64,000 nt of DNA from Polyangiaceae bacterium (lineage in GTDB: Bacteria > Myxococcota_A > Polyangia > Polyangiales > Polyangiaceae), in contig JADJRH010000001.1 of NCBI GenBank assembly GCA_016712345.1, positions 4,526,001 through 4,590,000 on the forward strand, in the 5' to 3' direction. The notes under the pieces were generated by a model, which searched no databases, was not told the DNA's origin, and was given only the letters and a program-made list of their open reading frames with translations. This document shows positions 43,294 through 50,840 of this stretch, one piece after another. How positions within the stretch are numbered: the stretch's first letter is position 1; every line of letters begins with the position of its first letter. The translations under genes were made by a program, and so were the position numbers.

Positions 43294-45017
43294 GTTATCG
43301 GCTGTTCCTCTCCGCCGGTGGCCGATTGAATAGCGGCCCGCGCTCCGGCCAATTTCTCCATTTCGCGTTTGTAAAAGGCACTGTGATTACGCCCTTCAAC
43401 GGTTGTTTCTTTGCCCAGGAGAACAAACGCCTTTCGAAGGGATTCTTTTTCGTCACCGCCGAGCTTTCGCCGCGCCGCTTCAATCACGAGCGCTTTGAAT
43501 GCATCGGCGTGATCCATGTCGAGTTTCGCGTGCCCCGCCAGACAGCGCTTTTCGGCCTCAGCCACATACGCTTCCGCGGCTTTTTCCATGTGCGCCCAAA
43601 CCGACCCACCTGTGGCCGCGGGCGCTTCGTATTCAAGCGCCAACTTTACCTCCCCATCGCGTAAAACGAGGTCGTTCTGAATGCCCTGTGTGACCAAGGA
43701 CAAAGTGTATGCTCGCCGAACGATATTGTCGAGCTGTCTTAGATTGCCGGGCCAATCGTGGGCTTCGAGGAGTTTCGCCCCTTCGGGGGTGATTCGCACT
43801 TGGCCTCCCCCGCTGTGGCGGCGTCTCAACATGTACTGCGCCCAGGGGACGATCTCATCCCTTCTGTCGCGAAGGCTCGGAATCCGAAGGGGTAAAACGT
43901 TGATTCTGTAATAAAGATCTTCGCGGAAAAGCCCTTTTTTTACCAGTGCACCGAGGTCGGCGTTGGTGCCAATTACAAATCGCACATTGGCACTTTTGTC
44001 GCCCGCGCCGTCGCCCAGTGGCCGATATCTTTTTTCTTCAAGAACGCGCAACAAACCGGCCTGTGCCCGCAGCGAAAGCTTGTCTATTTCGTCCACGAAC
44101 AGAGTGCCGTTTTCTGCCCTGCCAATACAGCCCGGATTGTCTTTTGACGCACCCGTAAACGCACCTCGCCGCCAACCGAAGAGTTCTCCCATTTGCAGTT
44201 CTTCGGGCACAGTCGCCAGGTCAATTCCTTCAAACGGACCGCCCCTGAGCGGAGAACGTTCGTGGCACCAGCGCGCCAGTCGCGTTTTGCCCGCACCGGT
44301 GGGCCCGCCAAGCAGAATGGTTTCTTCCTGTTCGGCAAAAACGCGGAGCATTTGCACAACACGCTGCATGGAATTGCCAATGACGGGCAGCAGTTCATCG
44401 GGTTCGTACGGTTCGATTTGCGAGGCGGGCAGTCTCGCCAAATAGGGCGCCGCAATGGCGGCAAGCGTCTCAATTCGCCCTGCACAGTTGCCCCAAATAA
44501 ACGGCTCACCCACGGCAGACTGACAACTTGCTTCCACAGCCAGCATTCCATCCATTTGGCCGCCCGGAGAGCGCAGTGGAACCGCCAGCAAGTGAGTGAC
44601 TTCACGGCTGACCAACACAGCCTGACTGCGCTGTGCCTCCAGCTTTTGGGCAGGAAAGGCCTCCCTTTCGCCCGACTGAAGAATAGAAACCTCACCCAAC
44701 ACAACATCGACACTCACCGGTTGCTGATGAGCGGAGATAAACCGCCAAGCGGTTGCGGACGGAACATGGGCGCTTGTTCCGCGGCGCAAAGGGCTTCTGC
44801 CGCCCTTGGCGAATGTGTCGAGTGCAATAAGTCCCACGTACCCGTCGCTGGGGCGGAGGTGCACCATTGACCGAAGAATACGGCCTCTTTCGTACGTCGA
44901 GTTCTCAAGAGAATGCTCGGCCGAGTCGAGCGCGTGACTGAGCAATACCGAGGCTGCCTCTTCAAACGAACGAGTCGCTGTCAAAGCGTCGATAAAAGCC
45001 GATAACGTTTCTTCCAT
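43290..45017 (-). CDS. Sigma54-dependent enhancer-binding regulator with GAF-like sensor
   Basis: 575 residues from MEETLSAFIDALTATRSFEE, with GGAGGAG upstream of the ATG at 45017. The N-terminal ~200 residues are GAF-like. The AAA+ domain has GGPTGAGKT, ELFGWRRGAFTGAS (GAFTGA loop contacting sigma54), GTLFVDEIDKL and LYYRINVLPLRIPSLRDRRD. The C-terminus (ALVIEAARRKLGGDEKESLR) may hold a diverged HTH. Phosphorylation by the coupled kinase is a reasonable model, as for other myxobacterial kinase-regulator pairs. Confidence 0.92.
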   Translation of the reverse strand: MEETLSAFIDALTATRSFEEAASVLLSHALDSAEHSLENSTYERGRILRSMVHLRPSDGYVGLIALDTFAKGGRSPLRRGTSAHVPSATAWRFISAHQQPVSVDVVLGEVSILQSGEREAFPAQKLEAQRSQAVLVSREVTHLLAVPLRSPGGQMDGMLAVEASCQSAVGEPFIWGNCAGRIETLAAIAAPYLARLPASQIEPYEPDELLPVIGNSMQRVVQMLRVFAEQEETILLGGPTGAGKTRLARWCHERSPLRGGPFEGIDLATVPEELQMGELFGWRRGAFTGASKDNPGCIGRAENGTLFVDEIDKLSLRAQAGLLRVLEEKRYRPLGDGAGDKSANVRFVIGTNADLGALVKKGLFREDLYYRINVLPLRIPSLRDRRDEIVPWAQYMLRRRHSGGGQVRITPEGAKLLEAHDWPGNLRQLDNIVRRAYTLSLVTQGIQNDLVLRDGEVKLALEYEAPAATGGSVWAHMEKAAEAYVAEAEKRCLAGHAKLDMDHADAFKALVIEAARRKLGGDEKESLRKAFVLLGKETTVEGRNHSAFYKREMEKLAGARAAIQSATGGEEQPIT

Positions 45018-45206
45018 GGCTCCTCCGCACGACCGTTGCCGAGGCGAGAACGGCAAGAACGGTGCCTGTGGAAAAGCCAACGCGAAGCGCCGAAAATGAG
45101 GGGATTTGGGATGGAAGGAACCCTGCGGCCCGCGTTGTTTTCGACGCAACCGCGTTTTACAAAACGAAGCGGATGGGCCTCAAATGCCCTCAAATACCTG
45201 TGAATG
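45018..45206. other. Short intergenic region
   Basis: 189 bp between the activator start and the stop of the membrane redox gene, all minus-strand. It contains ACCGCGTTTTACAAAACG, similar to the palindrome at 39093. No sigma54 site was recognised with confidence. Confidence 0.35.
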
Positions 45207-45911
45207 TCAGGCCGACTCGCGCCGCAATCCGGCGGGGGCGGTCTGCACTTTAGACAGGGCTGAGAGCCTGTAAAAGACAAGCCACATGACCAGCGCGAGA
45301 GAAGAGCCATACACCATTTTCGCGAAGCCCTGTGAACTGCTGGTGCCCGCAGACAAACCGTGGAATGTGGCCGCCACATACGACACGAAACTGAGGGCGT
45401 GGAGCGCTCTCCAAACGCGGGTTCCAATGCGTTTTTGGAGATCAAAACTGACGTGCACCAAAAGCGCAGTATAAAGGGCTATACTGCCCGCACCCACGGC
45501 TGCCGGCCTGTACGTGGAAGCAAATGGGACAAGCAGGTCAATTGGGGTGAACACAACATAGGTGTCCGCGAGCAACATTACCGCGTGCAAGGCCGTTAAT
45601 GCCAAGGCCGAAACAGAAACAAAGCGATGCAGATCGAGCGCGCGAGCCCGCGAAACCAGGCGATCGCCGAGGGTTGTTGAAAGCAAAAGCCCAACAATGA
45701 CATCGAGTGTTAACGCGGCATACGCGGTAAAGCCCAACGCCCGACTTGTGAACCAGGGCACCCCGTTGGGGATTTGGGGAAGCGGAATGTGTACCCATCC
45801 TTTGCGAGCCCCCCAATTGGCCAACAGGGCCAACACCAGTGTTCCGAGTGCCACACCGCGGAAAACAGATTTCCCTATCTCGGCTGAAAAACCGGACGGC
45901 GTATTAGCCAT
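45207..45911 (-). CDS. Ferric-reductase-like transmembrane heme protein
   Basis: 234 residues from MANTPSGFSAEIGKSVFRGV, about six helices. Two helices carry His pairs spaced like heme ligands: LHRFVSVSALALTALHAV and LHALSFVSYVAATFHG. This matches ferric reductase/NOX/YedZ-like membrane domains that pass electrons across the membrane through two b hemes. It lacks the FAD/NADPH cytoplasmic domain. Last gene of a four-gene operon, overlapping the ApbE gene by 8 bp. Confidence 0.82.
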   Translation of the reverse strand: MANTPSGFSAEIGKSVFRGVALGTLVLALLANWGARKGWVHIPLPQIPNGVPWFTSRALGFTAYAALTLDVIVGLLLSTTLGDRLVSRARALDLHRFVSVSALALTALHAVMLLADTYVVFTPIDLLVPFASTYRPAAVGAGSIALYTALLVHVSFDLQKRIGTRVWRALHALSFVSYVAATFHGLSAGTSSSQGFAKMVYGSSLALVMWLVFYRLSALSKVQTAPAGLRRESA

Positions 45912-46845
45912 GAACAACCTCCCAATGATGTGTTGACTCCGCGTTTGAATTGGCGGGCGAAAACCGGCCAACCATTTCAACTGCGCCCGTTTGCGTCACC
46001 AAAACGGCTGCCACGTGGGGCAGGGTGGAAAGCCACTTTTGGGCCGCTTGTGTACCCATGAAAAAAGCTGTTTTGGCGAACACATCGGCGACTTCGGCGC
46101 CTGTGGTGATCACTGTGACCTGCGCCAAATCGGAGGCTGAACTCCGCATGACGCGAGGGTCAATCAAGTGATGATGAACAGCGCCCCCCAAAGACCACCG
46201 CCTTCGATTGGAAGCGCTTGTTGCGACGGCCGCGTTTTGAATGCGGAGTGTCATCAGTGAATGTTCCGGGTTTTGAGGGTCTTCCACGTCCACCATCCAG
46301 CCGCGCCCGTTTGGACCGTCCCCTCGACACATCATGTCTCCGCCCGCATCGACAAGGACGTTGGCGGGCAACAGGCGAGCAACCCGATCGACCGTTTGGC
46401 CCTTGATAAAGCCTCCGAGGTCGAGCGTTGCGCCAACGGGGCGAGTCACTGTGCGACTTTCGTCGTCGAGTTCAATGTGACCCGCCGACGTGTTCCCAAC
46501 AGACTCTTCCGCGGGCGTTTCCGAGGCGGGCAGTTCGCCGAACGAACGCGCATATCCGAGACTCAAAAGCGCCGATCCCACAGTGATGTCAAAGAGCCCT
46601 TCGGTCAGCTCGAAATACAGCCGTGCGCGTTTCAGGGCCGAAAAAAGCTGCGAAGAGACTTTGACTCTGCCGGCGCTGTGGTTGAGTTGCCAAAGTTCGC
46701 TGTCGGGGCGAAATCGACTGTAACGCCGCTCCGCTTCTTGGAACACATCTTGTGCGGTGTGATAAGCGGAGTGCGCCGTGACAGGCGACCACGCCGGTGT
46801 GTACACCGAAACTTCGGTCCCCATGGCTCGAAAACGGACAGTCAT
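45904..46845 (-). CDS. apbE: ApbE-type FAD:protein FMN transferase
   Basis: 313 residues from MTVRFRAMGTEVSVYTPAW, with GAGGAG upstream. Family motifs: FRAMGTEV, YSRFRPDSELWQLN, GATLDLGGFIKGQTVDR, NVLVDAGGDMMCRG, HHHLIDPR and the Mg-binding TGAEVADVFAKTAFFMG. The enzyme attaches FMN covalently to Thr in exported proteins. No signal peptide or lipobox is visible at this start. Its ATG overlaps the stop of the upstream small gene (46842-46845). Confidence 0.93.
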   Translation of the reverse strand: MTVRFRAMGTEVSVYTPAWSPVTAHSAYHTAQDVFQEAERRYSRFRPDSELWQLNHSAGRVKVSSQLFSALKRARLYFELTEGLFDITVGSALLSLGYARSFGELPASETPAEESVGNTSAGHIELDDESRTVTRPVGATLDLGGFIKGQTVDRVARLLPANVLVDAGGDMMCRGDGPNGRGWMVDVEDPQNPEHSLMTLRIQNAAVATSASNRRRWSLGGAVHHHLIDPRVMRSSASDLAQVTVITTGAEVADVFAKTAFFMGTQAAQKWLSTLPHVAAVLVTQTGAVEMVGRFSPANSNAESTHHWEVVHG

Positions 46846-47078
46846 GAACTCCTCGTCCGAATGCGGTTTGCTTTTGAAGGCACAAACACAGTGGGTGTTC
46901 GGGTGCCCGGCGAGCGCGCTGACGTGGGTTTTGAGGCGGCCCGTTGCGGATCGCGAACGAGCAGCCACGCCGTGATGTACACAGCGCAAAGCCACAAGAC
47001 AGCGAGCAGTTTTGCCTCGCGACTGTCGAACTGAAAGAACGGCTCCCGCTTTCGAGGCTGCGCGGATCGCTCAATCAT
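46842..47078 (-). CDS. Small single-pass membrane protein of the redox operon
   Basis: 78 residues (MIERSAQPRKREPFFQFDSR, then EAKLLAVLWLCAVYITAWLL) with one membrane helix and a basic Ser/Thr-rich tail. It overlaps both neighbours by 8 and 4 bp, so it is part of a tightly coupled unit. It may anchor or link the partner proteins. No family recognised. Confidence 0.65.
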   Translation of the reverse strand: MIERSAQPRKREPFFQFDSREAKLLAVLWLCAVYITAWLLVRDPQRAASKPTSARSPGTRTPTVFVPSKANRIRTRSS

Positions 47079-47403
47079 CGTCGTCCTCGTCGTCGTGCTC
47101 GTTTTCTTCGTGGTGTTCGCGCTCACCGCGGCCGTGATGTTCTCTTTCTCGGTGCCCTCGCTCGCGCGCCTCGTTTCGATCCGAAATGTCGGTATCGGCT
47201 GGAGTGGCCGCTGAAGTGTTCGGCGGTTGCGGCTCGGCGAGCTGCGACGTGCCTGCACTTTCCGCGGCTGTTGTTGCTGCGGCGGGCGATCCAATCACGC
47301 CGATCGCGGCACCCAACGTGATCCCTGTTGCGACCGTGAGCGCAGTCGCGACGGCGGCGATGATGAGTTTTTTTCGGGACGAATTTTCGGTGTTGGGCGT
47401 CAT
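47071..47403 (-). CDS. Membrane-anchored His/Asp/Glu-rich protein
   Basis: 110 residues from MTPNTENSSRKKLIIAAVAT, with AGGAGG upstream. One N-terminal helix followed by an Ala/Thr linker and a tail of His, Glu and Asp (RERGHREREHHGRGEREHHE then NEHDDEDDDD). The tail should bind divalent metal. First gene of the operon with the small membrane protein, ApbE and the heme membrane protein. The same residue types form a tract in the sensor kinase encoded on the other side of the shared promoter. Confidence 0.75.
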   Translation of the reverse strand: MTPNTENSSRKKLIIAAVATALTVATGITLGAAIGVIGSPAAATTAAESAGTSQLAEPQPPNTSAATPADTDISDRNEARERGHREREHHGRGEREHHEENEHDDEDDDD

Positions 47404-47521
47404 TGAAAAAGGCCTCCTTTTCGGGTGCCCTTTCACAATGAGCCCTCATTTTTAAAAGCCTCAAAGGCTTTGATGAGACAATTCTCAGGTTTCAAAAAAA
47501 GGCGGTGTTACCCTTTTTTTC
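47404..47521. promoter_or_regulatory. Divergent promoter with inverted repeat
   Basis: 118 bp between the redox operon and the two-component genes. AAAGCCT-CAA-AGGCTTT (47455-47471) lies within an outer CTCAT/ATGAG pair (47445-47477), a candidate operator for the response regulator. The region is AT-rich compared with its surroundings. Confidence 0.5.
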
Positions 47522-48193
47522 GTGCGGATTTTGGTGGTTGAAGATGAGCCGCGCCTGCGCGACGTGATCGCCCGAACGTTGCGCGCCGAAGGGTATGAAG
47601 TGGATGCCGAAGGGGACGGCGCGGCGGGTTTTGAAAGAGCCGTTACGGGCGCGTACGACCTGCTGTTGCTCGATCTCATGTTGCCCACAATGAGCGGCTT
47701 GGAGATCAGCATGCGGCTTCGGCGTCGCTCGGTGAAAACACCGATTTTGATGCTCACAGCCCGCGACGCTGTGGATGATCGGGTGGCCGGGCTCGACGCG
47801 GGCGGCGACGACTATTTGGTGAAGCCGTTTGCGTTTGCTGAATTGCTCGCTCGATTGCGAGCGCTCCTGCGGCGCGGTCAAACAGGTCAACCCGACAACG
47901 TTCTCAAAGTGGAAGATCTGGTTTTGGATCGCGTGCGTCGTGAAGCGGTTCGAGGTGATCGGCGAACCGAGCTGACGGCGCGTGAATTTGCCCTGCTTGA
48001 ATACCTGATGCGCAGCGCGGGTCGCGTCCTCACGCGCGATCAAATCATCATGGCGGTGTGGCCCAACGACTTCGACGGCGGCAGCAACGTTGTGGACACA
48101 TACATTCATTACCTCCGCGACAAGATCGACAAACCGCCTGCAAAACCGCTCCTGCGGACAGTGCGCGGCGTGGGCTACGTGCTCGGACGGTGA
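47522..48193 (+). CDS. OmpR/PhoB-family response regulator
   Basis: 223 residues from GTG 47522. Receiver domain: RILVVEDEPRLRD, phospho-acceptor in YDLLLLDLMLPTMSG, conserved Thr/Lys (PILMLTARDA, DYLVKPFAFAELLARL). The winged-helix output includes LTAREFALLEYLMRSAGRVL and VDTYIHYLRDKIDKPP. Its stop is followed at 48197 by the kinase start, so the pair is coupled. Confidence 0.95.
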   Translation: MRILVVEDEPRLRDVIARTLRAEGYEVDAEGDGAAGFERAVTGAYDLLLLDLMLPTMSGLEISMRLRRRSVKTPILMLTARDAVDDRVAGLDAGGDDYLVKPFAFAELLARLRALLRRGQTGQPDNVLKVEDLVLDRVRREAVRGDRRTELTAREFALLEYLMRSAGRVLTRDQIIMAVWPNDFDGGSNVVDTYIHYLRDKIDKPPAKPLLRTVRGVGYVLGR

Positions 48194-48196
48194 GTT

Positions 48197-49567
48197 GTGC
48201 TGTCGAAGATTCGCTACCGCCTTGCCGCGCTCAATCTCGTTGTTCTGTCGCTTGTGCTCGCTCTGACAGTGGCATCCGCGATCGTGGGTGAACTTCGATC
48301 CATTGATTTTGCAATCGAACACGAACTGCGTGACGGCGCTCAAAAAGCTTCAGCCGCGCTGCTTCGCGAGCATCATCACGAGCGCCCTTCCCACGATGCA
48401 GACCGCGACGACGATGACGACGACGATGAATCAAAGGAACATGAGCAACAGAAAAAGCCTTTAAAAATAGGCATAAATGAGCGCGACGAACAATCCAATC
48501 TGGGCGCCGACGCACCCGGACTGATCTTCTTTTGGGTGAACGCAGGGTCGACCGTGGTGCGCTCCGACAGGTTTGCGACGTTGCGCGATCTGCCGGACAA
48601 AGGTGCTCTTCAAGCGGCGCTCGACGGGCGAGAGAGCGATGTTGAAACGTCGGCTGCCGGTGAGCCGGTGCGCATTCTCACCGTGCCTGTTGCGCACGAC
48701 GGCCATGTGATCGGCGCCGTTCAAGTCGTCAAGGTGTTGCGTGAGAGCCGAGCCGGCGTTTCTCGAACGATCGTTACGTTTGTGATCACCGGCGTTCTCG
48801 GGCTTCTCCTGTCGGCCGTTGGAAGTTGGTTTTTGGCGGGAAAGGCCATGCGTCCAATCGGCGAGGCGCTTGAAAAACAGAGGCGATTTATCGCGGACGC
48901 CAGCCACGAATTGCGTACACCTGTGGCAGTGCTTCGTGCGCGCGCAGAACTTGTTGAGCGCGAAGCGGGTGAAGCGCCGACGCCCGTTCGCAACGAGCTT
49001 GTTCGGCTTCGTCGCGACGCCGAAGAGTTGACAACGTTGCTCACGGATCTGCTTGATTTGGCGCGTTTGGACGCCGGGCAAGAAAGTGTACACACCGAAG
49101 CAATTGCCCTCGGCGACGCGGCGGGGGAAATGGTGGACGAGCTTTCACCTCTTGCAGAAATGCACAAAATCACGCTCACAGCGCGTCCAAGTTCGGTTTT
49201 CGCCCAAGCGCATCTCGGGCGAATGCGCCAGGTGCTGCGCGCGCTGATCGACAACGCCGTGAAACACACCCCACCGGGGCGCACGGTCACTGTCAGCGTT
49301 GAAACGCGTGGAGAAAAAGCGATTTTGTCGGTTGCTGATAACGGCGAGGGGATTGCTCCAGAGCATCTCCCGCATGTGTTTGATCGCTTTTTTAGGGCGC
49401 GCATCGCAGCGAATGACGGAGTACACCTCGGGGCGCGGGGGTCCGGTCTTGGTTTATCGATAGCCGAGCACCTCGTGAAATCGATGAACGGCGAGATCCG
49501 CGTGGAGAGCGCGCTCCAAAAGGGAACAACGGTGACAGTCCTCCTGCCGTGTGCTCGCCCCGCTTGA
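48197..49567 (+). CDS. Sensor histidine kinase with His/Asp-rich periplasmic tract
   Basis: 456 residues from GTG. TM1 at about 7-30, a periplasmic domain of about 150 residues with LREHHHERPSHDADRDDDDD and following acidic residues, TM2 (TIVTFVITGVLGLLLSAVGS), HAMP, HisKA with phospho-His in FIADASHELRTPVAVLRARA, and HATPase with DNAVKHTPPG, DNGEGIAPEH and GSGLGLSIAEHLV. The His/Asp tract suggests sensing of a metal ion. It likely controls the divergent redox operon, which encodes a protein with a comparable tail. Confidence 0.93.
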   Translation: MLSKIRYRLAALNLVVLSLVLALTVASAIVGELRSIDFAIEHELRDGAQKASAALLREHHHERPSHDADRDDDDDDDESKEHEQQKKPLKIGINERDEQSNLGADAPGLIFFWVNAGSTVVRSDRFATLRDLPDKGALQAALDGRESDVETSAAGEPVRILTVPVAHDGHVIGAVQVVKVLRESRAGVSRTIVTFVITGVLGLLLSAVGSWFLAGKAMRPIGEALEKQRRFIADASHELRTPVAVLRARAELVEREAGEAPTPVRNELVRLRRDAEELTTLLTDLLDLARLDAGQESVHTEAIALGDAAGEMVDELSPLAEMHKITLTARPSSVFAQAHLGRMRQVLRALIDNAVKHTPPGRTVTVSVETRGEKAILSVADNGEGIAPEHLPHVFDRFFRARIAANDGVHLGARGSGLGLSIAEHLVKSMNGEIRVESALQKGTTVTVLLPCARPA

Positions 49568-49587
49568 TATGGTGCGCTCGAAAAGGA

Positions 49588-50727
49588 ATGCGTACCTCCA
49601 ACGCACCGCTCAGTCGCATTCTCGGCCTGCTCGCCGCAACGAGCACGGCGGCGGTGTTGCTCACGAACGCTTGCAGTTCACCCTCGGAAGCGATTGACGG
49701 GGGCGATTTGCTCGGTGTGTACGACAAAGACGCTGGAAGCGACGCCGCGGTACAGAGTGACGCAAAGCCTCCGAAAGACGGTGGCAAGCCCGCGAAGGTA
49801 CCCACGGTGCCAACCGGTCCAACAAAGGAGCGGCGCCCCGTTACCGGGACATGCGTTGCAAAACAGGGCGAGGCCGATCACGAGTTACGCCGAACACTCG
49901 GCCGACCGGCGTGCCGCACCGACGAAATCATTGAAACAAAAGACACCGACGGTTCGCCCAGATACGCCTGTTTATTGGGTACACGAGGCGCCGAAGCGCG
50001 AGCACCTTTGCCGCTCGTCATTTTTTTTCACGGGCCCGAAGGTACACCTGCGCAGGTGGACAAACGCACCGCGTGGCGCAAGCTCGCGGCGAAATTTGAT
50101 GTATCGGGTGATGCGGCTCACCCCGGATTTGTGCTTCTGATGCCGCAGGGGCGCCTGCTCAAACGCGACAAAACGGGTGCGATTTTTGACAGTGATTTTG
50201 TCGGCGAAAACAATGTTGACGTGGCCTTTGTCGACGCGCTTGTGGCCGATCTCCAAAAGCGGGGGCTCATCGACAAGAAGCGTGTGTACACATTGGGCGA
50301 ATCGAAAGGTGGCCTGATGGCTGCCACGTACGCCATGCTGCGCGCCGACAAGGTAGCGGCGTTTGCCGCGTTTGCTTCGGAGGCGCCTCCGGCATCGTGG
50401 ACATGCACCGATGCGGCGCCGCCCCCGGCGTTGCTGCTCTACCGAGCGTGCGATTCGGTCACTCCGTGTGACTCCGTTGAAGCGTGGGCGCGCGCCCGTG
50501 AAAAACAGGGCGCTGAGACCGTGAGTATTCGACTCGGCGATGCCAACGATCTCGAACTTCACTGCGCGCTTAAAAACAAGTGCACCAAGAACAAAGGCAA
50601 GGCGAATCACGAGCGATGGCCCAAAGGGCGCGAAGAAGACATTTTGCGATTTTTCGCGAAACACGCCCTTTCGAGCGACGCTGCCGACCCGGCCGAACGC
50701 GTAGCGCCCGACGCGTCCGCGCCGTGA
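49588..50727 (+). CDS. Lipoprotein alpha/beta-hydrolase (LpqC/PHB-depolymerase-like)
   Basis: 379 residues. Signal with lipobox (LLTNACSS) after the ATG at 49588 (AAAGGA upstream). A linker is followed by an alpha/beta-hydrolase: PLPLVIFFHGPEGTP, GFVLLMPQGRLL, KKRVYTLGESKGGLMAATYA (nucleophile Ser in GESKGG) and a late His in NHERWPKG. Expected as an exported esterase. It starts 20 bp after the histidine kinase. Confidence 0.8.
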   Translation: MRTSNAPLSRILGLLAATSTAAVLLTNACSSPSEAIDGGDLLGVYDKDAGSDAAVQSDAKPPKDGGKPAKVPTVPTGPTKERRPVTGTCVAKQGEADHELRRTLGRPACRTDEIIETKDTDGSPRYACLLGTRGAEARAPLPLVIFFHGPEGTPAQVDKRTAWRKLAAKFDVSGDAAHPGFVLLMPQGRLLKRDKTGAIFDSDFVGENNVDVAFVDALVADLQKRGLIDKKRVYTLGESKGGLMAATYAMLRADKVAAFAAFASEAPPASWTCTDAAPPPALLLYRACDSVTPCDSVEAWARAREKQGAETVSIRLGDANDLELHCALKNKCTKNKGKANHERWPKGREEDILRFFAKHALSSDAADPAERVAPDASAP

Positions 50728-50840
50728 TGAACGCGTTAAACGTTTTTCGCGACGGCAGGCTGCGCGGCGCTCCGATCCTCGTGTAATGTGCAAGGTACGC
50801 TTCGATTGGCCGCGTTCGGAGCGCCTACAACACAGCAGCA

